64,000 nucleotides of DNA, from the NCBI GenBank assembly GCA_022605405.1, contig JABYQQ010000013.1, positions 1,457,978 through 1,521,977 of the forward strand, written 5' to 3'. This DNA comes from Earliella scabrosa. Its lineage: Eukaryota; Basidiomycota; Agaricomycetes; Polyporales; Polyporaceae. Position 1 is the stretch's first letter; each line of letters opens with the position of its first letter. The notes under the pieces are model-generated. The model had not been told where the DNA came from. It did no database searches and saw only the letters and a list, made by a program, of their open reading frames with translations. The position numbers and the translations under genes were made by a program. Shown here piece after piece: positions 23,708 to 34,860 of this stretch.

Positions 23708-26147
23708 TCATATCAACTTAACAATATCGGGACGAGTCAGCACAAGCGACGCAGCCCCGACGAGGACCACCAAGAGCCACAACGCCCACCTCCGCGATGC
23801 ACCACCATTCACAGCGATGCTCACACCGTGACCCTTCGGGCGCGGCGGCAGCGACGGGGCGAGTGCCTCCACTACCTTCGTCGACTGCAGCGGCAGAAAA
23901 AGGGGTTGTCAAGCCAGATGTTCAATTAAGGAAAGGGCTGCGTGGGCGAACCTTATTGGTGTATGGCGGGTACCTGGCCCCGAAGCCGATCTTGTCGGTC
24001 CTATGATATACGAAAAGGTGAGGGTGAGTCGCATGTCCCGAAGTGAGGACGCACCAACTCGGGTTGTCGAGCGCCGACCGCTTGTGCGTGAACTGATCGA
24101 ACGTGTCCTTGCCGGTGGTGTACCCATCTGTTATGAAGATTCGTGAGTAAGGTCTTCGGACCCCCAAGGACCATTGCACAACGACGTACATCCGCTAGCA
24201 CCGACGCCTCCAAGGGGAAGACCGGGAACTGGAGGATGTGTCGTCAGGTGACATTCTCTCGAAATGGGCAACGTTTTATGTACTGGTGGGATGGATGCAC
24301 ACGTCGTTCGCAACCGCAGCGCCACTGCGGGTGTTACTGAAGACTATAAAAAATTTCAATGCAGAGCGTGAGTAGTATCAACAGTCGACGCACCCTTCTC
24401 TTGATACGCCTTATCTGACGAGAACACGTAGATTGCAAGGGGATGATCCCTGGACGAAGTTGACCTGACTGAGTTGGCGCAACATCTCAGATGACGTACC
24501 TGGCATTGATGAACTTGACCGCCTCGTCAACATCCTTTATGGTGATGACGAGAAGAACCGGCCCAAAGATTTCCCTAATAACGAGTATAGGCTAATGAGG
24601 TACGCGAATGTGAAACGAGCAGCACTCACTCAGTCACCAGACGGTCGTCCTCCGGTGGGTTTAACACCACCGTCGGCGCGACGTAGCGGTTCTCAACGTC
24701 GGATTCTCCGCCAATCACAATCGTCCCCTTGGTGGAATCAAGCATATCCTTGATTCGCTGCGCAGTGACGGGACTGCGTAGACGTCCATAAGAATCCGAC
24801 TTCCTGGGTCCATCGGGATAGAACGAGTGGTAACTGCAAAATCATTGTCAGAGGACATGCTGGACGATTCGATCACAATACTACTGACGCCTCTTTGAGG
24901 GCAGCGATGAATGTGTCTTGAATCTCCGGGGTGACAAGTGCGTATTCTGGACAGATACAGAGCTAACGGGGGAATTATCCATGACATGAACGCAGGGCTG
25001 TCGCGAAAGGACGTACCTGTCCCGCATTGGACATGCGACCCCATAGAACTCGCCGTGCAGCCAGCTTTTGGTCAGCCCTAGGATCGACGACGACAGGGTT
25101 CTTGCCTAAGGACGACCATGAGTGGTACGAAACACATGAGAGTCTACTCATAGCTACCTCCGAGCTGGTGAACCATGTGAGAGACAAGCAGATTCACAGA
25201 ACGATGTACTCACCTCGAGTGTCACGGGCGTGATATGCTGAGCAGCGGCGATAGCAACGATTCGTCCGACACGAACATTGCCTACCAGTGTCCACAGAGA
25301 TGAGAGATGTAATCTCGAAGAGGTAGTGGTCCTGACCTGTGTAAAGAACTTGTAGAAACCAGGTCAGCAGGCATCGCGGACACACATGCGATGACACGTT
25401 ACATACTATGGTCCCATTTGAGCTCTAACGCTCTGGTAGTCACAGGTATATCACCGTTCACAACATGGAACAGGTCATTGTCGAGATACTTGGGAAGAAG
25501 TTCGGCAATCAGCGAGCTGACAGTGGGTGCCAACTCCGAAGGCTTGATCACAGCAGCATTGCCTCCCGCGATGGCTCCAACCTGTGAATATGTAGAACAT
25601 TCAGCGAGGCGGCCACGACTCAGCTGTACTACGACCTACCAAGGGCGCAATGGCCAAGAACATGGGCGCATTGAAGGGCGCGATGATCAATACGACGCCC
25701 TTGGCCTCCGGGCGAATCTTCGGGCTCATCGCCCAGAATTGGAGGTCAAACACAGGTCGATAGTGCGCCGTCCATTTCTCGACACAGTCGTAAGCCGTCT
25801 TGACTTCCTGGTACAAACAGAGTAGCTCTGATCTAGAGAGTAAGAAGATGTCATCAACTTGGCTGTCGTCATGAGTAGGATATACTGACAGTCTTGACTC
25901 GAGAACGGGTCGACCGAGATCTTGCAAGAATGCGTCCAGGAAACGCTGCTCATTGTCCTTGATCATGTACCCAACCTGAGCAATTTGAGCTTTCCGATAG
26001 GGAATGGACTTGAGTTTGCCATCGAGGAATGCCTGGCGTGCACGAGCGTGGATCTACAAGAGAACGCGTTAGACACGTTGCCACGTAAATGAGTGTCTCG
26101 CCCACCTTCGGTATCTCGTCAATTGAAGTGTAGATCAATTTCGACAT
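23708..26147 (-). CDS. aldehyde dehydrogenase, membrane-anchored ALDH3 type, copy 2
   Basis: Close paralogue of copy 1 in the opposite orientation. It starts MSKLIYTSIDEIPK, then MIKDNEQRFLDAFLQDLGRP, SELLCLYQEVKTAYD, VVLIIAPFNAPMFLAI, the ELGG/KNPVVVDPRADQ region, NAGQ|LCICPEYAL (catalytic Cys), FYPDGPRKSDSYGRL, EEIFGPVLLVI, PLAIYVFSSDKAYQEK, PLGGVGASG and FTHKRSALDNPSW. The last exon ends with a basic-flanked hydrophobic tail (RRWALWLLVVLVGAASLVL) and VKLI*, again a C-terminal membrane anchor. Intron positions match copy 1, and GT is kept where copy 1 has a GC donor. Exons and key residues are intact, so both copies are probably active. The two copies lie head-in about 8.4 kb apart with other genes between, suggesting an old inverted duplication. 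Confidence 0.9.
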
Positions 26148-27632
26148 GGTGAGATTTGAGAGCAGCCCCCAGGCCTATGGACGTGGAGGAAAAGGGTCGA
26201 CGGCGATAGAAGGGGAGAACAAGGTATGGCGGGAGAGATTAACAGGGACGGCCAGTTTGCTGAAATAGTTCCGGCTCTGGCCAGGTTCTCCCTAGGACGA
26301 ACATTCGGGCTCGGCATCTGCGCCCAACTGCTTCTTCACGAATGCTTGGGAAGGCACCATGCGTCCTCAGGCTGTTGGCATGCAGTGTCGCCGGATCTCC
26401 GAGTCGACTGACAGGCCCGAGTGCGGCGAGGCGGGCTGCGCTGGTCCTGAAAATCTGATGCGAACAAACGTTGCGTTCGCGCATGTTGTCAAGATGGTCC
26501 AGACGGTCTAGTCCGACACTTGTGGGCGTATGTGGGCTCGCGTGAGATGCGCCCAGAGGGTGAGCCTGGGTGAGCGCGATTCGGACTCCTTGGCCCTATC
26601 GCGGTACTAAGTAAGTATCGCCACTTACGCGCGATTGGCGTGTTCGGGCGGCTAAAGTCACATTCCGCCTCCGATGTTGGACTTTTGAAACTCCGTCCTG
26701 CACGGATCCTTCGACATTCACCTGAGTCTTTCTCAGGAACGGTGGTGTTTGCTGCACGTTCAACAGATGACAGAGGTACGAATCATGAACTCTCAGTCTT
26801 GGGGCTCTGTGAATCTTGCACAATCGGTGACTTTTCGTCGACGGTCGAAGGCTGATTCGGCGCTCGGGCTCCCTCTCTAGGCGCCCGAACCATCCCTGTG
26901 GCGGTGAACGCTGAACGTTGTCGCTCCTCTGACTCCATCTTACAGGCATTGGGAGTGAAGAGTTCTATGGACAGAAGCTCTCACTTTCTCGGAATTGGAC
27001 AGATCCCGGACAACGGAAGGACTCGGACATGCGACGAGGGACCCTCCAGTGTCCTGCTAGTGGTAGCATCATCATTATGGTGTGACCAATCGCAAAGTGA
27101 GTGACATGGCACTGCCAGCATGCTTCGCCCAAATCTGCGAAGCTCAGGAAGCTACCCACCCCCCGATGTATCGCCGTCAGCGCCCGGAAGAAAGTTGTGA
27201 CCAACAAGACACAGCAAGTACTAGCAAATACTAGCAAATACGCGTAGCTCCTAGACATGACCCGGGGAAGCGGCACGACTAGTGTGAGTGATCATCGCTT
27301 CAGAGCCAACGACCCTTCATGCACTCGCGCAGAGCCTCCATGAATTTTTGGAGACAGGTGTGTATTTACGAAACGCCACTTGGCCGTAGCCCTTTGCCGG
27401 CGGACGTCACCCAAAACCTATGGCTCTTGAGCCCCAGTGTTCCATTACCACTGGCACCTTGTCTACATGTTGCAGCGCGACGCCGACGCCCACTACCCTC
27501 CTCCTCCTCCCACAAATGTTCCCGCGTTTTCATAAAGGGGGAAGAGCCCTCCACCTCTCGTCAGTGCCCGCTTCACCCTCGCTCATAGCACCTGGCATTC
27601 GTTCACTCCCATCCTCAAACCCTCCTTCTACA
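26148..27632. other. divergent intergenic region, no gene seen
   Basis: About 1.5 kb between ALDH copy 2 (-) and DUF6534 copy 4 (+). Several frames open for 60-120 codons in overlapping strands, none with family motifs. Holds a short 10-base direct repeat at 27221-27240. Confidence 0.45.
27221..27240. repeat. 10-base direct repeat
   Basis: Two exact adjacent copies of CTAGCAAATA, preceded by a partial copy. Too short to assign a role. Confidence 0.6.
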
Positions 27633-29755
27633 ATGGCGGCAATACTACCTCCTGTGGCAATCATAGCTTCCATCGAGGAGCTGCTCACATGCACGCTGAT
27701 TGGAGGATTGTTGTCGACGCTGTACGTCTTTCGCACGACTTATGTGACTAGCATCCATGCTAAACATCTCTACAGCGTCTACGGCATCACAGTCCTGCAG
27801 ACTTACATATACTACAAGAACTACAAAAAGGATCCTATCGCTACCAAGGTCTTGGTAAGAAACGACCTGTTGCGCTTGTTTCATCAGCTCATATGATGCT
27901 TCCAGGTTGGCGTGCTCTTGTAAGCTTCCATGGTTTACGTTTTGCTGGGTGTGCAGGCTGACACCGTCCAGTGTCCTTGACTCGACCACGACCGCTCTCG
28001 TATTCTATGGCCTCTACGATTATCTAGTAGGGCACTTCATGGCGCCCGTAGAGAATTACTTCGTAATCAACCCGTAAGTCATTAGGCAACTTACCCCATT
28101 CGCTCTGACGTATCGTCTCTGACCCACCCGACAGGACTTTCGTGGTGGGTGTATCCTGGTCTTGAGTTCTCCGGTGATTTTAACGTTAAGTGTGTCTTTT
28201 GCCAGTGGGAACATGGTTTAGCGGTATGTCCATTCCACCGAAACCTCACATGTTGATACCGACATGCCCCAGGTAGTCATCGGCGCGCTCGTGCAAGTGT
28301 ACGTTTTTTCCTTCTTGCACATGGAACGGTGTAGCTGAGAGCTCACTCATTGTAGTTTTTTCGCATGCCGGCTTTGGTACTGTGCGTGCTCTGCCTCTGC
28401 TGACGGCATCGCCAAATAATTGTGATCTTTCCAATTGCCACTCCCAGATAGCAGGAATAGGTATCTCATAGGGGCAATCGTGAGTAATGGATGAGCAAGA
28501 GGTTAGTACTTGAGACTGACACAGGTCTATAGTTGGGATCGGCTCTGGCAGGTCTCGGTAGGTGGCTATTTGCATACCCTACGTCATGCTTTCTCAATAA
28601 TGTCTTGCGCCGGGCTTTTGCACCCCTCCGCCAGGTCCTGGCTTGGGTACGTTCAATCACATCTCACAAAGCTTTCTGACAGCGCTCAATCGTCTCCGCC
28701 CAGCCCTCACTATCTATACGTACGCACTTGTGCTTGTGTTTGAGGTTCTCGCTCATACGCCGTATGTATAGAGGCCAGCATGCTCGTCTTGATATCATCG
28801 GATCGGTCACCATACGTATCCTCGCTGGATTCGCGAACGGCTTCAGTGTAATCAGCGACATATTGATCGCGGCCGGGCTGTGCTACTATCTCAGCACCGG
28901 AAGGACGGGGTTCAAAAGGCAAGTCCGTACCATGGCCCTTTCCTTGGCCACATCCATTTCATTCTCTGACGAAGACAAAATAGCACGGACACAATGATTG
29001 ATCGGCTCATGGCCTACGCGATCCAGCGAGGAGCACTCACGACGTGAGTGCATCCCCTCTCATGCTCTCTCGATCTATCCACACGATTCACTCTACCGTC
29101 GTTCCCTTAGATTATTCCAGGCTGGCCATATGATCATGGTATGCAGTCAAGCAACCCTCTCAATAGATCGTAACCCTCAACGTCTCTCTCACAGAATCTC
29201 TCATTCCCAACCCGGTCACTCTATCTCCCATTCTCGTTGATGGCCGGCAAGTGTAAGTGGTTCCAACACATCCCGTGCGTCAGTCTGTCCCATCATTATC
29301 TGTAGCATACTGCAACACCCTTCTCGCAACGTGAGTCTCATCATTACCTTGTGTGCAATCGGCAGACATAACAAAACTCGGCGGTCTACAGTCTTAACGT
29401 GCGCAAGTCAGTCAGGAACAAGGCCCAGCAAGACGCATACCTGGAGCCGGGCTCCCACATCCTCGCCTCGATCCCGCGTAGCACCGACATGCACTACCAG
29501 AGTCCCGGGCAAACGGGTCTCGGGTCCGTACGTGCTTCTCTTCTATATTCCCCATGCGGAGAATTGTCAATACTCACGATTGCGCCAGCCCACCAGCAAC
29601 GAGCCGGACTCTGCGCTCTCTTCCAGCAAGTGTCATGTGAGTGTTTCCCGGTCGACCGTGCTCGCTCGCTACTCACGGTTCGGATTGCACTGCAGGCCTC
29701 GACAATCATCATCGACCACGATTTCGACCTGAAGCGGGGTGACAGCAAGGTGTAA
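27633..29755 (+). CDS. DUF6534 membrane protein, copy 4 (divergent)
   Basis: Fourth DUF6534 member, more distant than copies 1-3 and nearer the classical form of the family. Exons read MAAILPPVAI, TLIGGLLSTLVYGITVLQ, TYIYYKNYKKDPIATKVL, VLDSTTTALVFYGLYDYL, VVIGALVQVFFACRLW|NRYLIGAI, IRILAGFANGFSVISDILIA, CYYLSTGRTGFKR, TDTMIDRLMAYAIQRGALTT, and the end signature SYCNTLLATLNVRKSVR. Joining needs about a dozen introns, including a clear GC-AG intron at 28919-28983. The region 28500-28640 between the fourth and fifth membrane segments is the least certain. The C-terminal tail ends at a stop at 29753-29755. No break was found in the recognisable parts. Function unknown. Confidence 0.82.
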
Positions 29756-32707
29756 TCCGTGGTTCCGACATAGACCAACTACTCTAGCGTACGAGTGCGA
29801 CGTGAGCTGCAAAGAAGCCGGATGCACGGATGAAGTAGAGTCTCAACGAGGATGCAGGGAGTTGGGGCCAAATAACACTGTTATCTCCGTTGTGTTCTCT
29901 TGGCGAGCACAGTATGCAGATATCAGCTAGGCAGACATGATGGCAACGACCCCGAGAGATCAGAACTACGACTCCCGACTCGCAAGTTGGATCACCAATC
30001 GCAGCTCCATCAGAATGCACACCGAACGGCGACGCCGCACCTGCCCGCCCACCGTAGTCGGCGTGCACCTGAGCGCCCCCTTCCTTCAGCATGCGCGATC
30101 CACATCCGAGTCTGCGACCCTGTAATACATCGGCGGTGATTGGGCGCAAGTGGTACTTCGAATTCACGGCGATCGTGCAGATTCAGCAGCAATCAGACCA
30201 CCGAAGCAGGGGACGATCCTATGATGCGGTGACTAGTCGGTACTACTAAGGTACATACTACATAGGCACTGATCATGAGCGGTCCGCCCAAGCACCTACA
30301 ACGGCCGCGGGCTACATCCTAGTACCGAACGTGACAGGACTCCCCAGTCCGCATCTGCTGTAATGGCTTGCAAGTTGCTGCTGGACTTCTTGTGAGAGCG
30401 ATCGCTGCGTCCCCGATTGCGAGAAGAAGCTGCCAAGGGACAAGTATTTTCCGTCGCCTCAGCTCGATAACCCCTCGAGTTGCGGGCAGGGTTCTTATTC
30501 GGCTGATGCAGATGAGGGGAAGCCTGGAGCAGAATGGCCTATGTAGATGTCTAACCTGATTGGCGTAGTATCAAATGGGCGTCGACGTGATCCCACTGAC
30601 CGGCATACAGGGTCAGTGAGACTCAAGAGGATGATCATGGGCTCATCACTCAGTATGTACTTAACCCTGTTGCGAGATGATTGCTGCGGGCGCGCCGTCT
30701 TGGTGGTACAAATGCCCGCAGCCCTGGTCCTTCAAGCACCCAGCCAGGTGTAGCCGCCGAAATGGAGCGCGCATGCAAGTACCTGAGACCTCGTTAACGA
30801 TCATCTTGTGTGTAGACTGGTGGCGGAGACCAATGGCTTACGGAATCTGTGATCCGTCAAGAGACGATATGCTACAGCAAACATGATACACGGGCAGGCA
30901 AACCGACCAACCCCGGGGTGTCCTCACGAGGGATGTCCTGGGAGTTAAATTGCTCTAGCCCCGGTGCAATTTTGAAGATTGTGGGCTGGGGATGAATCGG
31001 CCGAATCTAACTCCCGGGTCAGATCCGAATTCCGCCCCAGGACAGACTGTCTTGGTCACGTGTTGATGTCAGGTACGTCCCGCCATTGTCACGCCTCTCG
31101 CTCGCGCGCGGGGTTCGCGCGCGGGTCGTCGCGCGCGGGTCGTCGCGCGCGGGTTGTCGCGCGCGCACATTATTTGCTCTCGTCCTTCCACGCAGCCTTG
31201 TGGCAGTAGCGCATGTATGCATTCGGATACACTAGTATATATACATACAATTCCCAACAATTACAGTCAAAATGTACGGACGCACGCACGCAATCTACGG
31301 CGCATGGAAACCGATGAAACAGGCCACTTACCAGAGACTCATACACAGCCGCCTGGTAGATGATGCCATGATGGGCCGACGATGCACGGTCCCACATGTA
31401 GGTCCAAGTCAGCACTCATTCATGTCCGGAATTGATGGAGCTTACTTACAGAACATAGATCCAGGACTTCGGCGATGGGGTTGGATGGGATGAGACAGTG
31501 AGGTGAGGTGAGCAAGAGAGACGTACCATAGCCGTGAGGGCGGACCATGGTCGTGAGGGGGCACCATAGTGGTGAGGGCGTTCTGGCCATGGAAGAGCGG
31601 ATTAGTGTTATGGCGGCAGTCTCATACGAAACGCAACTTACACATATGATGCACTGCACTAGCAGTGAACGAGTAGTGGCAGGGTTGCTCTCACGTGCGC
31701 GACGGAGCATCTTCCAGGGTCTGTGGGCAAAGGTCAATGGACGGGACATAAGGAGGGGACCAGGGGCTCACTGCATGCTGGACAGCGTTGACGTCGAAGG
31801 TCAAGGAGCTGCAACCATGACGACGACAGCAGATGGACGTGAGCTCATAGAAATGTACTCGATGCCGTTCCGTTCACGTACCTCTGGCACGTTTTGCCAA
31901 ACGAGGGAGCGAGGAAGCCCGCACCTCACTTGCTCTCCTGCCGTCCGACGCCTCAAATCTTGGCTGCCTTGAGTCTCCACAAACATGAGACGGTGCTGGA
32001 CGAGGACGCACCTTGTGAGACTGCACAAATTCTTGATACTCCATTGGTTGGACAGTTCGTGCTCCGGATTGTCCAACATTAGGAGTGTCGACAGCCGGGC
32101 ACCCTATGCCCTGAAGATGCTGTAAGGAGGTTCAAATCAGTAGAGATTGACGCGTTCGTGGCTGAGATGAGCATAACATACGGATATATTACATAATTCT
32201 TGAGGGCTCGGAAGGGCATGGTCGTGTCACGGAAGGATGTGGGGTCTTCGAAGGTCTCCGAGTCGATGGCTGCAACCGCAAGTGATCAGGTGCCATCGCG
32301 GTGTATCAAGTGGTTTCGAAGCTCAATCAGGCTAACATAGTGTTGACACGATGACTCACAAGGGTATCCGACAAGGCGATGAGGGATCAGGGATGAGCAA
32401 GGGGGATAGAGGTCATCGATGGTCGTGGTCGCTCTTCAAGAGCGGGATGGCTTAGACGCCCAAAGGTGCGCGCGCGAAGGAGGCTCGCTCAAAGTCAGGA
32501 GCAACATTGAGGAGGTTGGGCAACACAATACATGTATTGACAGGACTCCCTATGTCTGATCCGCTTGGTCTCGGTTTCAGGGACATACGGACTACTATCA
32601 GTTCAAGTTCAACAGCGGTCGCCACAATATATGGGGCAGGGCATTGGAGAGCGTTGCGGCGATGTATTATCGGTTCATTGGTAGTACACGGCTAAGGCTA
32701 AGGCTAT
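29756..32707. other. 3 kb without clear genes
   Basis: Several moderate frames exist on both strands (for example around 31420-31750 and 31800-32080, minus) but no family motif and no consistent joining. One minus-strand stretch near 31780-31800 contains RQRCPACSE, which looks like a fragment of a Cys-rich mobile-element protein, but nothing around it confirms this. A CG-rich repeat lies at 31098-31167. Possibly eroded mobile-element DNA. Confidence 0.4.
31098..31167. repeat. 14-base CG-rich tandem repeat
   Basis: About three and a half copies of a unit GGGTCGTCGCGCGC flanked by further CGCGCG runs, standing out sharply from the AT-richer neighbourhood. The CpG density is unusual for a fungal repeat, since methylation-linked decay tends to remove CpG. 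Confidence 0.75.
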
Positions 32708-34494
32708 CTAAGCAGCGTTGAGGAGGTTGGCAAGAGCATGTGGGGAGGTGGATGAGCGTGATGATGGAGGATGGGTGCCGCCACGAGACGGCGTGCTAAT
32801 AGGCTCTGTAGGAGGTGCCACATAGTAGGCCAAGGCTGAACGTTCAGGGAAGTTCTGGTAATCAAGTTGGAGGATATGATCGACGAAGCTGGTGGCCGCC
32901 GATGAGATGTCAGGTCAGGTTGAAGGAGCAAAGATGGGATGGTTATACTACTCACCTCTTCCACGGGGCGGCGGTGATTACGTTGCCCCATTGCTTAATG
33001 AACCCAGAGAGATACTCGTCGAACTTGCTCCAGAAGTCTTCGCCTTGAGGGACGCGACCGCCTGCAGTCGTTTTTGTCTTGCGTACTTTGTTGGGAGGGC
33101 CAGCTTGGGGATCGACGGTAGTCTCCTCGCCGGCATTGTCGTTCTCGGACTCGGCTTCGGCAATGTTCAGTAGGTGCGGGTTCTCCAGCGCAAAACGGCG
33201 CTATATAAATGCTGTTCGGTACAGGTCAAAGGGACTGATGAAATCGAATTGACTTACCAATATCGCGTTACGAACGATGAAACTTCTGTCGAGGGGCTTG
33301 TCCCCGAGGCCGCCTAACTTGTACTTGGCCGCTGTTTGATTGTTGAATTCGGTGAGCGAGATAGGCGAGTCGAACACGCTGTTCTTGATCTGCTGAAATG
33401 CGTGAGCATGCGAGACAATCGCGCGGGGGAGTAATACGCACATCTTGGCGCAGGGCATTGCGAACACTGGACGAGATCTTCCGGATCGCACCCAGTAGGG
33501 CCTTCTCTCGGTGGGGGCTTCCAAATATGTTGTTCAAGCGAAGCACGACTTGTTTTGTCTTCAGTGAGTCCTACATGCAAATGAGTGGGGTGGAGCGAGA
33601 TGGGAAAGGGGCTGTACTTACCTCGACCTCCTGTGGGAACTTGGGAGGCTTGTACTTGATTCGAGTAGCTGTATATATGAGATCTTGGACGACGGCACGA
33701 ACGTTCTCCTGCGTCGCGCGCCGGGTTGATATGCGGGGATGATAGCCGGGTGGAAGTGAACTCACCTTCTGTTCTGTCGTCAACTTGAAGGTGTCTTCGA
33801 GGCGGATCTTTATGTCATGCATTAAAGCAGGGAGGTCGTCGATGCTTCCAGTCCTGCCCGAGACGAGGACTTGCTTGATTTCGTGGAGGGTGGATATGAC
33901 TGCAGCGAAGATGTACGTCCGGGTCGCGAGGTCTGCTTGGGAAAGCGCAGGGGTGACAGAGCCAAGCTGCGCCACGTGAGTGCAAACACGGCGACGGACG
34001 AGAGACTGCCTTGGACGTACATGTACCATAGCGCGCAGTTTCTTGACGTGCTCCCCGTTCAGCCCAAAGTCCTTCGCAACATGGTCCACAAAGAGTGGGG
34101 AAACGACGTCGGTAATCTCGATGTTTGATTCGGTGCGCGGAGGCGTAGGTGTGGTATGGGTTTGAGAGAGAGGTCCGGGTGCGGTCTGCAAGGTGGACTC
34201 GGACTGCGGGTCGCCCGACGGGAGCTCAGTGAAAGGGGAGCGAGGTGGTGAGTATGACGTTGGAAACGAGGGGTTGCCTGAGAACGGCGGCAGGGTGTTG
34301 CTCCGGGGGGGAGTTTGAGTAGAGAACGCAGTGTTCATCGGCTGGATGTCGGCTGGAGAGCTAGTAGTGGGTGCATGGTGAGTCGAGAGGTGCTGTGGAG
34401 GCACGAATGGGTTGCGGGAAGGTGGTGGCTGTGGGGTAAAAGTAAAGGTGTATCCCTGAGACGGGGCTGGGGGGAAACCTGGCGATTGAGACAT
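32708..34494 (-). CDS. gene B, Agaricomycete protein of unknown function
   Basis: Multi-exon gene of roughly 450-480 residues. The N-terminal 110 residues are Pro/Ser/Thr rich and disordered (MSQSPGFPPAPSQG onwards). Folded helical exons follow: VSPLFVDHVAKDFGLNGEHV, ALSQADLATRTYIFAAVIST, KIRLEDTFKLTTEQK, IKYKPPKFPQEVE, LNNIFGSPHREKALLGAI, ISLTEFNNQTAAKYKLGGLG, GEDFWSKFDEYLSGFI with KQWGNVI, and DYQNFPERSALAYYV, ending at TAG 32708-32710. The start at 34494 is chosen over upstream in-frame GTG at 34515 because it is the first ATG and because a TATA box at 34535 would place transcription start close to 34505. I recognise the pattern from other mushroom genomes but know no function. It may travel with gene A. 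Intact as far as can be read. Confidence 0.65.
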
Positions 34495-34534
34495 GTCCGA
34501 ATGGCCACCAGTCACAGACTCGTGAGAGGCTCCC

Positions 34535-34540
34535 TTATAA
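34535..34540 (-). promoter_or_regulatory. TATA box for gene B
   Basis: CTTATAAGG on the minus strand. It lies 41-46 bases upstream of the ATG at 34494 and supports that start codon. Confidence 0.5.
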
Positions 34541-34704
34541 GTCTCGGAGCCCCTTAAGTACGTCGGCGAGACATCACGTGAAGTGGACGCGACTTGTTGA
34601 ACGGTGTCAACAAATCGTCGATCGTGTCTCGATCGCGTCGCGCGTCGTGGGCCTCGATATAAATGGTGGCCTCATCATCAGGAAACGGTCAGATCGCGAT
34701 ATGG

Positions 34705-34860
34705 CACTACATAGCCTACATAGCGGCTGTAGCGCCATCGCGACCCCCCCTTTATGTAGACCCCCATAGCACCCCCTTCGGATTATGTAGAACAATGTAG
34801 AGCGCTATAGTGACGCCAAGATGAACTATAAATGGTCATTCTGGCTTCTTGGGCTCTACA
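34705..34860. repeat. cluster of CTACAT/ATGTAG motifs
   Basis: Within about 150 bases the hexamer CTACAT or its complement ATGTAG occurs six times in both orientations, and related ATGTAGCAC and CACTACA forms recur near 36095-36170. Such short dispersed repeats are typical of transposase-binding subterminal regions or multi-site regulatory DNA. No protein partner is identified. Confidence 0.5.

Noticed and set aside
31780..31800. RQRCPACSE peptide as a KDZ-type transposase remnant
   Set aside because: One short Cys motif without any flanking conserved block is not enough to call a transposon.
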